From Piscicola geometra (lineage: Eukaryota; Annelida; Clitellata; Hirudinida; Piscicolidae), in NCBI GenBank assembly GCA_943735955.1, contig OX030962.1:8778962-8842961 (forward strand): a stretch of DNA of 64,000 bases, given 5' to 3'. The notes below the pieces were generated by a model. It was not told where the DNA came from. It saw nothing but the letters and a program-made list of their open reading frames with translations, and searched no databases. The position numbers and the translations under genes were made by a program. The stretch's first letter is position 1, and each line of letters begins with the position of its first letter. Positions 25,010-36,855 of this stretch are shown here, in pieces.

Positions 25010-25570
25010 TCTAATCAATGAGTGAATATAGACCTCAGTGGGGATATATGGAAAGGTTGTACGGTGGATGGATGATTCGGAAAAGATATAGATGGAAAAA
25101 TAAATAGTCTTTTAATTGATTGATGATAAATTAAGATGGAAACTTTGAAGGATAGATCAATTAATGGGGGAATTATGTAAACAAACGAATGAACACTAAA
25201 TTGGAAAATTGATGAATGGTGAGTGGAACTAATCAGAAGATCGATAGAAGTATAAAAGAAAAAATAAGAAGTTAAAGGAACGAATAAAAAAATATACAAA
25301 TGAATGAGTGATGTGATTTAAAAATTATTAAAAGAATAGATGAATGAACTAAAAGATTAATGGGTCAAAAGTCAATCACGTTACTAAATAATGATGGATC
25401 AAGGAAGTGATGGATGGATGGCTGGTAAGATGAATGGATAAATGGATGTCTAAATGGATTTAATAAACTACCAGAAATACATCAAATGTATTTAAAAGCT
25501 TCAATAAAAGACAGCAGAGACATGATGAATGGTTGATGGATCAATGGAATTTGGATAGATGGGTTTGGTG
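25010..25570. repeat. Degenerate (GGAT/GAAT)n tract
   Basis: Imperfect ATGGATGAATGG-type tetranucleotides for about 550 bases, the complement of the ATTC/ATCC tracts elsewhere in the window. No coding potential is evident. Confidence 0.65.
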
Positions 25571-25819
25571 AAGTAATGCCTTAAAACAAATAGGATTATG
25601 CGCTAAATTTGATTAAAAGTTTCATAATCTTTTTAATACATTAAAACCCATTTCTTTTTTTACGTTCTTTTTTATTTGCCAACCAGGCAATTTCAAATCA
25701 TTTTCAAAACGCCCACATCAAATTATGACTATTTTGGACCAACTATCGTTTCACAAACATCAGCACCATGCAAGAACTTGAAGGAAAAAGTCTTCTTGCT
25801 TTAAAATTTTCAGTCTTAC

Positions 25820-25899
25820 CTTGAAGCACGCCATAAATAAAGCATTCCGAGTTATAGCTGAAGGCTTTTTGGGTTTTAAAATTTTGTCCCAGTTCCAGG
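25820..25899 (-). CDS. Possible last visible EB exon
   Basis: Donor CTTCAAG|GTAAGA is strong; the acceptor (GATTTAGTAAG) is poor. The frame reads LELGQNFKTQ, then YNSECFIYGVLQ. LGQ and NSECxxGV recall the start and middle of an EB module, but several Cys positions are occupied by other residues. It may be a degenerate module, a different domain, or not coding. Confidence 0.4.
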
Positions 25900-28800
25900 C
25901 TTACTAAATCAAAGTTTTTTAAATGTTTTTTTTATAAATTTTAAGCCTATTATTTTAAAATATTTTTTTTTAATTCGTTTTTTTAAAAAAGTAGTTTTTT
26001 TTTCAGTAAAATTTATACTTTTATATAAAAACCAGCATTTTCTTACTTTTATATAAAAACCAGCATTTTTTTACTTTTATATAAAAACCAGCATTTTCTT
26101 ACTTTTATATAAAAACCAGTATTTTCTTACTTTTATATAAAAACCAGCATTTTCTTACTTCTTATTTTATAGGCTGTTTTTTCATTACTTAGTTTATTTC
26201 ATCAGTTAAATTTTAAATCTTAATGTAAACTCCATCAAGTTGCCACCTAAATCTCACTAATGGACGAAACAATATTCAAAACACTGAGTACCTGAATCCT
26301 TTTGGACATAGTGATCTTTTCGTAATGGCGTTTAAGTTTTTTATGCCAAATATAGAAAAACAAATGGGATAAAACTTAACTGTGAAAAATTATGAAAAAA
26401 TAAAATAAGAATTGAATATAGATTTGGGTGTATTAATGAAAAATATAAAAATGGTAGGCGTATTAATGAACAAAATAAATAATGTTATGAAAAAACATAC
26501 CAAAAAGATAAGCTGTGGGAGAAAACATATCACTCCCCTAAGTGAAGATAAAAGAAAAATATCAAAGAAAAAACAAAGACAATGAGAAATATATATATTT
26601 TATTTAAAAAAATATTTATAAGATAAAAAGTTTTCATAAGATAGATAAAACAATGCAAAAAAAGTGCTTAACTTCGTAAAAATCAAGGACGGGATATAGC
26701 TGAAAATGCTCAATGTAATCCAAAAAAATTCTGGGCGTACGTGAATTCTAAAAGAAAAACTTAAAATTGGTTATCCAAATTGTTTTATATTGAAATTGGA
26801 AAATTAAGAAATATTGAGAAAATTTATTTTGAAAAAGCAATAAGTCTTTAGAAAAATTTTAAGGATATGTTTAGATAGAACACTAATTATATTTGTAGTA
26901 AGAAGGAAATATAAAGTTCAATGAAACTTCAGGAGAGGAAAAAAATGGATCATCTGGAAACAAAATATGTAGCTGAATTTAAAAGTTTTTAAATAATAGC
27001 ACTAAAAGTGCCATTGGTACTAAATCGCAATGGGAGATGGTGACAAATGGCTTTTCCCAAGATTCTGTCTTGATTGGTTTATTATCTTTTTATAAATGAA
27101 TATATAATAATAATAATAATAAAATTTCCCTAAACTAAGCTAATAAGGACTTTAAAATGTTGTCAAAACACAAACCCTAGCGACCGCTTTATTTTAATGA
27201 AGCTATATTTTTCGCTTCCATAACTTGAAAATGGTTGACAGTTGTAAATCTCAAATCATTGTTTTAAATTGTTTAATTGAACCATTTGTTATAATAATTA
27301 TAATAATAATGACGAACCTGATATTGTGGCGTATAACCCGAATGACTTGTGGGCCGATTCTAGGCTGCAAATTATCCTTGTGACTATGGGATACTAGAGC
27401 ATCGGTTGCTCTTGAACCTAGGAACATTAACGATTGGTCAAACTGAAAGACTTTACACACTAAGCTACCCATTTGGCCAAATTGAAACATTTGATACAAC
27501 AATTAAACTTTAAAATTCTCATTATTTAAAAAAATTGTGAAAATACCTTACTATATTAAGTAAATTCAAAGTTGATTGTTTGGTTTTTACTTACTTTCAA
27601 GAAAAAAATTTAGAGGTTTTCTACGTGTAAATGTGTTGAAAATTTCTTTTTTACAAATAATGTAATTAGAAGAGAAGAAAAGTTGAATATTCGTCGACAT
27701 CTTTTAAATAATATTTGAAAAAAAATGCATTTTAAAACTGGTTTGATTTTTTTTATTGAATAATGGTTTTAAATGTTGCGAGTAAATAATTAAATATAAT
27801 ATTACAAATCATTATGCAAGTATAAAAATCTAAAATGCAACAAACATACAAATACTGTTCCATGTTTGAATTTTCATTTGTCAAGACATTATTTCTATTC
27901 ATTTTCATTAACATATTTTTTAAAGATTATTCTAAGTTATTTCTATTAATTTACATTTTTATTTATTCTCAAGTTTTTTCTGTAAAAATATAATTCTACC
28001 ATTTAATAATAATGAATAATTTAATTTCCTATATATTTTAATTTTCGATTTTCATGTAATCATTATCATCAACATCAGGGTGGTGGTGATTATAGTGACA
28101 TCAGGATTTCTGCGTTTTGCCTTGTTTCCGTAATAGTCCGTAAGTAAAACTGAAAAATACAAAAACGATTTATTATAATAAAACAGATATAAAAATAAAT
28201 TATGTTCAAAATAAAATAAATAATTTAAAAAGTAATTATAAATTCTTGCTCTTATTTTATCCTTTCATAAAATAGCCTAAGTATCAAAGGAGGGAACGAA
28301 CATTTAATGCACTTATCGTGTTCTTGAGAAGAACACCTGTAAAGAAATTCATTCATTTTTCATTAATTTAGTCAAACATTTCTTTAAACACGAACATTTA
28401 CTAATTTTCCTACTTTCTCCAAATTCATCCACCAATCACTGATCAACGTTTTCAATTAATCATTTAATGACCTAAGTATTCCACACTCGTTTTCAACCAT
28501 ATCTACCTAGTATCAATCAATGATTTTTCACCCTTCCACCCCACATCCCACCTCGCCCAGCCACTCACCTATAACAGACCAATCCAGGTGAGCAGTAACT
28601 CTTCTCATTAAGCTCATCACACTCGTCGCCAATCTCCAGATTGGTCATTGCTGCGTGTAACATAATATCAATATAAAAAATTAAAACAAGTTTTAAAAGA
28701 ATTTCAGTTTTTAGTTTTTGTTTTTTTACATCAATAATTCATCATTATAATTTATTACAGGTATGTATCCTTTAGATGTAGAATATATTTTGTTAATAAT

Positions 28801-31800
28801 TTTATTCAAGCAAAGCCTTTGCACTGAAGAAAGCCCTTAAAAACTTTAAAACACATTCACCTAAACCTGCCGAAACACCCTAATTATATTTAATCTTTGT
28901 CTGATGCCAATCGCCCCTTCACTACCAACCTCCAATTCGGACGCACTTATACAGGGCAGAGTCAGGCTTGTAGCCAGTGGGACAGACACACCTCCCGTCA
29001 TTACACACAGCTCCTCCCCCGCAATGCAGTGATGTTTTACATCCGAAATCACCTATCCGCCCTGTGTGTGGACGTTAATTTACTTTACATTTAAAGTTAT
29101 TTAACAGTTTTTTTTGTTCCTTCATGGTTTTTTTAATATTTAATTCTTGTTAATTTCTTTCTTCTTTGGGTGATGGCTGTAGAAAGCTTTTGTTCATATT
29201 TTTATTATTGTGAGAAATAATGTTTTAAATTATATTTAAAACATTTTATTTTTTAATATTTATTTTTCTTTGTTTCAAATTTTTTAACTAATATGTAAGT
29301 TTTTTTACTTTTATCTACTTTAAAAATGTATGTACTTTAACAATGATTTTTCAAGTTGATATATATTTTTTTAAACCTTAACTAATTTCGCAATTTTTAA
29401 AGCTTTCCGGTTTTTGAACTCAGTGTTTATTTTTTTATACTTTTAAACACGCATTTTTTACATAACTTTTTTTAGTTTTATAGAAAACTAAAAAAATATT
29501 TTTTTCATATTTTTATTACAAAAAATCCTTTTTTAAACCATTATTAAGATTCAGAAGCAAAAGTACTGCATTTTGAAATCTTTTTTACTATTCAATTATT
29601 TGAATTAATGAAGGTTTTGAAAAATTGATAATTACTGAATACATTCTGAGAATACCAATGAAGCGAAATTGATTATGAAAACTATAAAAATGAAAATAAA
29701 CTTATAAAACTAAGAAGAAGATAGGGAAAAGCAAAATAAAAGTGAGTTGAAAATTTAACCAAATAGTGACTTAACGTAGTGATGATTTTATAAAGTTTTA
29801 TAGGCAAATTATACAAATATCACAAATATAATAAAAATAATAAAAATAACAATATGAAAATTAATAACTCTTTGATTTTAGGAAAATAGCAGGTTTTTAA
29901 TGTGTTATGATTACTGTTATTTGGTAGTAATAAACCATACTTCAGAATTATTGCATAGCAGTAAAACCCCATAAATACTTGAAAAAAACTTTCATAAACA
30001 TTGAAATAATAAATTTCAAAAAAATAACGTAAGCAAAAAAAATACTAAAAAAATTTAAAAAATGAAAACTCACTTGTGACGCACGACTCCAGATGTCTTT
30101 TGTAACCTTCGTCACACTCGCAAAGTGACGTCACGACTGAACAAGTTACGTCATTGGAGTAACTGTCGCCTGTGAAGGGTTCCTTATTGAAATTAAAATC
30201 ATTTTAATATTAATTTTAGTTTAATAGAAATGAATAATCTCTAGTTGTTGAAAACTTATAAATTTACTTTTTTATTTATAGTTCTTAAATTAAACGGTGT
30301 ATAAAAACAGCTGAGTTAATTTGTTTCTAAAGTTGGAGTAAGTAGCCATTTGGAAAATTATGTAAGTTTAAATATAATCTAAATTAGATGTATCATCTTC
30401 AAAAACGGTTTTATTTTCTTCTTCTTGAATTCATTCAAAAACCTTTCTTCAAATCATCCACAAAAACAGCATTTAGTTCACAATTTTTCCATATTACCAA
30501 TGCATCATTTAACTATTCCTTTTGTTATCTATGGAATTTTCTATCCACCTCCATTCTCCTCTCACTACCAACCAATCTTGCGGAAACACGTTTGTTTATT
30601 GTCATCGTGTAGGGGCGGGGAGCAATGTTGTCCAACCAATCGTGAGCCGTCTTTGAGGCACCGGCTCTTGTCATTGGTCAAGAAATGACCACGTGGACAG
30701 CGACAAATGCCTCCCACGCAGTTGAAAGGACTAGCACAAGTAGGAAGTGATGAAGAGGAGGATGAAGAACAAGGTTCTCCACCTTGAGAAACTGTGTGGA
30801 GGGGGGTAGGGATTATAATAGATGAAAACTCTCTAAAACAAAAAATTTACTTTTTTATTAGTTTGGAGTAATTATGAGCTTAACCCCTCAATGTTTTTAT
30901 TTTTTTTTGATATTGTAGAAACGCATGGAAAAAATAGTTTATATTTAGATTCATAGTGAAATTATTAGTTTTTTAAATTAGAAAGTAAAAATCTATTTTT
31001 TATATTATTTCTATTTGTTTGTCTTTGATTACGTTTTTTTGGCTTAAAAAACAAATCTGCAATTTTTTCATCACTTTTTCCATTAATTTTTATTATCGTT
31101 TTATTTTCATTATGGAACATTAAGTACAAATTAATTCTTTTTTTAACTGAAAAATTAAGTCAAAAATTATTGAAACTGTTTTCTATATTATTTAGAAAAC
31201 TTCTCCAATATTACTATTTTTGTACAATTTGTTTTGATGAATTTTAATATTACTTTATTTTAACCTTTTTATTTTCTTTTTTCTACAAGTTTGTCATAAG
31301 TTTTTGATTTATGGCTTTTAATACTACCGCTCATATGAAAAACTTCTATTCTCACAATTTTGTAAACTTTTTTTCCCATTTTTTATTTAAGCATTTCTCG
31401 TTCATTCATTCCTCATTCATGTTTTATTTGTCGAGTTTCGAAAATTATTGTCGCATGATAAGTGCCATTAATGTTTAAATACGTGTAATTCGTTTACTGT
31501 CGAAGAAAATAAACAGGGTTGCCAGTATTGGTTGGAGAGTAGAACCATTAGTGTTATTGTTGTTAGAAACAGTAATGGTATTTTTATGGTTGAAAGTGAA
31601 AAGGATAGTAGTAATGTCGGTGGTATTTTGGGAGTAGTGAAGTTTTGTTAGTGATATAATCATAATGATTTAAAGTTGATTTTCCTCAACTCTTACATAG
31701 TGTAAGATTTCCATCATCATTATTACCACGACTAAAAAAACCACCACATCTATCATTACTACCATTACCATCTCTGCCTTCATTACTATAACCATAACCA

Positions 31801-34800
31801 CAATCAACATCACAATCATCAGCGTTACTCCAATATAGGGCCACTGTAGGGTGTTTGACTTACCATCACACTGGGACGTCGTTATTGCATCGTAAGTAAT
31901 AATAAGCCGAAAAGAGAAAAGTCTTTTAATAACTATTCTGGAAATATAAAAAGAATTTTTATTTTTTATTTCTTTATTACTATTTTAGATTGAACTATAC
32001 GATGACAATGAAAAAATATATTATAGAACTGTGAAGGGTTTAAAAAATAACTATAAAAAGTTTTCCAATAATTCTTTTTATTGTCTTTCTACTTTAAAAT
32101 GTTATATTAACATTGATATTAATAAATTAATATCACAGTTTTTACTATCATTGACTCAACGGGAAAAAATTAATTATATTTTTATTTCATTTGTTATTAT
32201 TCAATCATCATGACAAAACATATACTTTTTTTACAATTATCCTTACTTAAACCTTTTAAAATAGGTTTTTTACGTTTATTTATTTATTTAACCATTATTT
32301 TTAATTACTTTTTTTCATTGTCAAACACTTTTAGTTCAAATTTTCATACTTTTGATTATGTTACTATATACGTACATTCTATTTCTAAATGTGTCAATGC
32401 TTCCTACCACTTCAATAACACTTGCCGTTTTATTGTTTGGAGAGTCACGCAAATGTATTCCTTATGTAAATTATATGTAAATATCAAAGAAAATATAACT
32501 TTGGTCTTTATTATTCATTTTATTATGATATTTAATTATTTATTGGTTAATACTTTAATGATTCTTTTTTTTATTACTATTTTGACTTATCTTCAGTCAA
32601 AAAGTCCTGCCTTTCTAAAAATTATTGTTTTATTTATTCATTTTATTTATTCTTTTTTTTACTTTTTAGGAATTTTATTAAGTTGATGGTCATTATTATC
32701 TCTCTCATCATCATTTTTTTTTATTTTTCTTCTTCTTCGTCTTCTCTTTTTTCCCACCATATCATTCTTATCATCTTCAATGCAGATAAAGGCAATAGTA
32801 AACAAAGTACTTGAGTTTGATTGAGTTGCAGTGATGATAATGATGAAGATGAAAATGAAAATGACATAAGCCAGTGGCTTGATGAAGCTTCAAACACATA
32901 AAATCATCTCCACACGCAAAAAAATTAACTTAGATTTTTAACGTTAAACCATGTATTTGATCAGCAATGTTCAGGAATGTTACAACAATGCTCTCATAAC
33001 TTGCATTTCTTTTTGCTCCGTCTTGCTAGATACTGAAAAAGGCACGAGTTCAGTCACTGAAAGGGGCTGGTTGCTAATTGCTCAGCCACCGTCCATTCAT
33101 TCATTCATTCTTTTTTCATTTTTTACAATTTATTAATTCATGCATTCATCCTATTTTTATTTTTTTCTTTATCTACTCCCCCCTTTATTTGTCTATCCCA
33201 ATCTTCTTATCTATCTATCCATTCATCTATCCACTCATCCATTCATGTTTTTTATTCTTTCATTCATTCATACACTCATTCTTTTATTAATTCATATACA
33301 AATTTATGTTTTTTTTCTCAACTCAAGTATTCTGTGTGTGATTGCCTCTCAGTGTACAAAAACCTCTCGGATATTTCCTAATGTTGATTGCGGAAAGAAT
33401 TTTTTTAGATAAAAATAGAAGATCTTGTTTTTTTATTCAAGTCAATTAAAATATAAAATTAAAAGTCAATTATAATATGAAAAAATTAACTTTAATAGTT
33501 GATTAAAAAATATATTACTTGAAATAAATTATTTATAAAAGTATTTGAATTTAAAATATAATATACTTATATGTACTTATAATCAATATTGATATTTTTC
33601 TCCGATAAGTATAAAAACATTCTTTTAAAGTTTGTGTATCGCTTATCTCAATTTTAATCGTTAAAAAAGATAAGTTTTTAAGAAAAAGATCAGTAAGTTC
33701 ATTAAAGATACATTTTTGAATCAAATTGTTTTCATCTATGAAAATTAATCTACAGAACACGTGTCTTTGATAACTTTATAAATGCCTAAATAACTGGCCG
33801 ACAAAAATTATCTGATGCTTGTGAAAAATTAATTCTTATTTCGTGAAGCATAAAAGCACTGCAGTTATTACAATTAAAATGCGTAAATTATAAATTAAAT
33901 TTTTTAAATTTTTTAAACTTCAACATAGATTCTGTTTTTTGAGTTTTTTTTCGAAAAAACATGAAATTCGTTTTTTTATAAATCTTCATAATTTTTTTTT
34001 AATTAAAACATTTTTGGTTAAACTAACTTCTGTAGTTTGGAAAAAAAAAGCTCAGAAAAAAACGAGATCGGAAATACTCGAGAGTTTAATGTATATGTTT
34101 GCTTGTCTGTCATTGTGCTCTTCTCATGTTTACTTTGCCATCTACCTTTATTTTGTATCTTTGTTTCATGTTTCAAGCTTTTACCAATAAAAATCTTTCT
34201 TTTTGAGTTTTCCCGTTTTTGTAAACCAAAAACTAAAATTATTTTATTTGACCATTTTTATTTGTATACGACAATTTTTATTTTTATACGATACTTTTCA
34301 TATACATTTTAATTCAAAAGAATTTTACTTTACACATTTATTTGGAGAAAAAAAATCAAAATCTATACATTTCTCAAGTATTTTTAACAAATGATTTTGC
34401 ATCATATTTTTAACATTTTCAATTTCTTCCGTTTCACAACTTTTTTTTTTGTAAAAACGTTTAATACTCCGTGCATTCTTCAAATCATCGTTGTCAATCC
34501 AATAAAGCCAATTCATCCATTTTGCGTTTCTTCCCTTTTAATGCTGGTTCTCAAAGGTTTTGTCTGCTATTGTTTTTTTCCTGTTTTTTATTACTTTTGA
34601 CAAAAATTTTATATAATTCTTTTTTTAAAACAGATATTTTATTTAAAATGATTTATGTGTAAATTTTCATATTTTTTTAGTGTTTTTCTCTATGTATACG
34701 ATACATGTAGTTATTTATTTATTTTTTTAATTAAATTTTTCAAAAATACATTTGAATTTGTTATTACTTTTTTCTTAATTTGAACTTTTACTTTTAAAAT

Positions 34801-36855
34801 TTTATCTTTATTCCTTTCATCAATCAGATTTCTCTAACTTTTTTTGAAAATACTCTACTATTTTTATCAATTTTTGTTTTTCACGTTTTTAGCATATATT
34901 TTTTTATCGACTTATATATTAGAGTGTCTCATTTATTTTGAAAGCTATCTGAACCGCCATGCTTACAGCTTGTTTATTTGTCTCTATGCAACAAGCAGAT
35001 GCTGATGGGTGGGATAGAATTTTTAAGTGGATCCAAGAAAGTTTATTTTTTTTGAGTTGATGAAAATGTGTGTTGATTTTTGAAAATGCAAATGAATGAA
35101 TGATTAAGTCAGAAAAAAAAGTACAATTGAAATATATAAACATTTAATAAAAAATTTATACAAATTAATGAAACCAATGAAGTTGATGATGCCACTGATG
35201 ATGGTGTTGATTAAACTTCCGAGAGATTTAGTTTACAAAACTGTTAAGAAAAAAAATATCGTTAAAATTTTCAAGATTTTATTTTAACTTTAAATGTTGT
35301 TATTGCGGTTTGTATTATTATAAAAAAATAAAGCACACTTTATTCGTTTATTTTCTATTCTACTTTATTAGTTTCACTGAGATAAGAATGTTAATAGTAA
35401 ACCAAAATTTCAAATCTAAACTGTTATCTTGAAAGTGTTAAATTAACCAAGATCTGACATTAAGATTATTGTTGTTGTTGTTTCTGGATTTTTTCGCTAT
35501 TACGGTTATTTTTATTTTCAATGTTGTTAATAAAGTTGTTATATTACTACTTTTGCTTGAAAGTTACCTTGTTTTCAAAATTATAAATTTTTTAAGTGTT
35601 AATAGTAATTTAAGTGTTTAAATATTTATTTAATTGTATAAATATTTATTTAATTGTATAAATATTTATTTAATTGTATAAATATTTATTTAATTGTATA
35701 AATATTTATTTAATTGTATAAATATTTATTTAATTGTATAAATATTTATTTAATTGTATAAATATGTATTTAATTATATTTTTATTCACTATCTGTCGTG
35801 AAGAGGAACAATACAGAAACTTCAAATGAGGTGTTAATCGTGGTGATGATCATGTGTGGGATGATGGAGGTCCCTGTGATAATGGTGTTGCTTATGGTAG
35901 TGTTAATGTTAATGGTAAGATGGTTTATGGGGAAACGTTTTTCTAAGTATCGATAAAACAATTTTAAAAAATTTAATTTTTTCCATTTGTTAAAAACATT
36001 TTTAAATATCGCCAAACCCTAAAATAAATTCTCCACACTCAAGACATATTGAACATCATTCCAACTCAATCAGCGCCACATTATAAAACTTGAATACAAT
36101 GCTGACATTATCTTTTATCAGTAGTAACAACCAAGAAACAAATATTATAATAATTATCAAGTATTGAAAAGTTGGCATTCTAAATGAAGAATCAAAAACT
36201 TCACTGATTTTTATAAATAATTTAGTTGGGCATTGATAAATGCCTTTTGAATCTTTATATCCAACGTAACAAAGTCAAAACTATTTCTTGATAAAAACCT
36301 TTAAATTTGCTTTCATTTAATTATGTTTTATACAATAATAATTAATCAACAATCATGCAAAAAACTCAAAAATAATCTTCATCAAGCCGAGTTATTATTT
36401 CTAAATTCATTCTTCGTTTCAAATCTCCAACTACCAGCTTTCCATTTTAATTAATTTTTACATTTTCTAAACTAATAAATATCTAATTTTTTTTACATAT
36501 TTCTTATCCATTCAGAATAAATAAAAATTCATAAACTTTTTATTTTATTATTTCTAAACACTCATCATTTTTTCACACTATTCATCAACAAATTAACACG
36601 ATGACATGCCTTTCCCCCACTCTCACACATTCTTTCATCTCTTCACCCACTTTTCAATTTCCGCACTGTTTGAATTTCATCAAAACACCATACCCTTTCA
36701 CTAACCCACCATTTCTGCACCACTACTCACCTTGCACACAGCGTTTATTTTTCATAACAGAAGTTCCTGGAGTGCACGCGCACACGCCACGTAAGCAGCC
36801 CTCATAAACATGCAAACAGGTCAAATTCCCACCAATTGGACAGTCGCTAGTTGAC
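25820..36855 (-). CDS. Cysteine-rich EB/EGF-like module gene, ends missing
   Basis: Proposed gene joining exons 36731-36855, (31864-31932), 30573-30791, 30074-30169, 28930-29061, 28569-28650 and 25820-25899. Each exon has its own AG acceptor and GT donor. The exon phases are consistent, most starting with two bases of a codon and ending with one. The encoded pieces share an EB/EGF-like pattern: a module opening IGDxC or LGQ, then spaced Cys, then CxxGxCxCPxGY or similar, then a closing Cys. EB modules occur in secreted or membrane-bound invertebrate proteins, often in tandem and often one per exon. The signal-peptide exon and the terminal exon were not found, so function and topology are unknown. 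Whether all exons belong to one transcript is inferred from spacing, strand and phase. Confidence 0.6.
26017..26156. repeat. 28-bp minisatellite, 5 copies
   Basis: Five head-to-tail copies of a 28-base unit beginning ACTTTTATATAAAAACCAGC, with at most one or two differences between copies. Such uniformity implies recent amplification. It lies in intron or flank of the EB gene. Confidence 0.95.
27288..27482 (-). repeat. tRNA-derived SINE (family B)
   Basis: On the minus strand the copy reads GGGTAGCTTAGTGTG, GTTTGACCAAT, CCTAGGTTCAAGAGCAACC (B-box region), CAAGTCATTCGGGTTATACG and a TTATTATTATAATTATTATA tail. These blocks occur in the same order in the 57838-58026 copy. The tRNA-like head plus simple-repeat tail identify a retroposed SINE. 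Confidence 0.78.
28569..28650 (-). CDS. EB-like module exon E
   Basis: Acceptor TTATGTTACACGCAG, donor TATAG|GTGAGT; 82 bases. The product reads MTNLEIGDECDELNEKSYC, then SPGLVCY, the N-terminal half of a module (IGDEC). It ends with two bases of a codon, unlike its neighbours. That fits the next candidate exon at 25820-25899 only if the latter starts at 25899. Confidence 0.68.
28930..29061 (-). CDS. EB-like module exon D
   Basis: Acceptor CGTCCACACACAG, 132 bases. The product opens RIGDFGCKTSLHC, then GGGAVCNDGRCVCPTGYKP and KCVRIG. This is a whole module with the canonical CNDGRCVCPTGY core. Its donor, G|GTTGGTAGTG, matches exon C's over ten intronic bases, which suggests the two exons arose by duplication. 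Confidence 0.75.
30074..30169 (-). CDS. EB-like module exon
   Basis: Acceptor ACCCTTCACAG, donor CACAA|GTGAGT; 96 bases in the common phase. The product contains VTCSVVTSLCECDEGYK and a closing SCVT, a C-terminal half module (CxCxxGY…C). It continues from exon C, whose last residues begin the module, and joins to exon D in frame. The exon includes a TGACGTCA octamer at 30126-30133. Confidence 0.7.
30573..30791 (-). CDS. EB-like module exon C
   Basis: The largest and clearest EB exon (219 bases). The acceptor has a strong pyrimidine tract, CTACCCCCCTCCACACAG. The product opens GGEPC, has a Ser run, then CASPFNCVGGICRCPRGHF and RCLKDGSRLVGQHC, so one module ends and the next begins (LVGQHC) inside the exon. 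The donor G|GTTGGTAGTG is unusual but is repeated exactly at exon D. Confidence 0.72.
31864..31932 (-). CDS. Possible short exon of the EB gene
   Basis: A good donor (GTGATG|GTAAGT) ends an open frame finishing DAITTSQCD, in the phase required by the next exon. The acceptor is uncertain: AATAG at 31933 gives the matching phase, while the better-looking TTTCCAG at 31938 does not. It has little homology to judge by. It may be a real linker exon or a chance donor. Confidence 0.3.
31933..36730. other. Probable EB gene intron
   Basis: AT-rich DNA with a degenerate ATTC/ATCC tract (33079-33290) and a 20-bp minisatellite (35621-35780). The 158-codon open frame at 32210-32686 (+) is T-rich and hydrophobic with no recognisable domain, so I treat it as chance. 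Confidence 0.55.
35621..35780. repeat. 20-bp minisatellite, 8 copies
   Basis: Seven identical copies of AATATTTATTTAATTGTATA followed by one diverged copy. The preceding ~30 bases look like a degraded start of the same array (TTAAGTGTTTA). Confidence 0.95.
36731..36855 (-). CDS. EB-like module exon A
   Basis: Acceptor GGCTTTTGTAG, donor GTGCAAG|GTGAGT; 125 bases, starting and ending with one base of a codon (a 1-1 type exon at its 3' side). The product includes DCPIGGNLTC, YEGCLRGVCACTPGT and a closing KRCVQ. The CLRGVCAC core and final Cys fit an EB/EGF-like module. It is the most upstream exon I can see. The (GTGGTT)n tract just upstream (36900-37000) is intronic. Confidence 0.62.

Larger units (their letters stand above)
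18400..25819. other. Intergenic or 5' intron sequence
   Basis: AT-rich DNA between the first visible neuroligin exon and the last visible EB-module exon. It presumably includes the neuroligin promoter and first exon and the 3' end of the EB gene, neither of which I could find. Contents that can be named: a SINE copy (19609-19748), a GC-richer hairpin (20484-20585) and a SINE-like tail (23265-23306). Confidence 0.5.
25900..28568. other. Probable EB gene intron
   Basis: AT-rich sequence containing the 28-bp minisatellite (26017-26156) and a SINE copy (27288-27482). No exon is supported. Confidence 0.55.

Noticed and set aside
32210..32686. 158-codon hydrophobic plus-strand frame
   Set aside because: It is T-rich, has no recognised domain and looks membrane-like only because T-rich codons encode hydrophobic residues. 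It lies in an intron of the EB gene.
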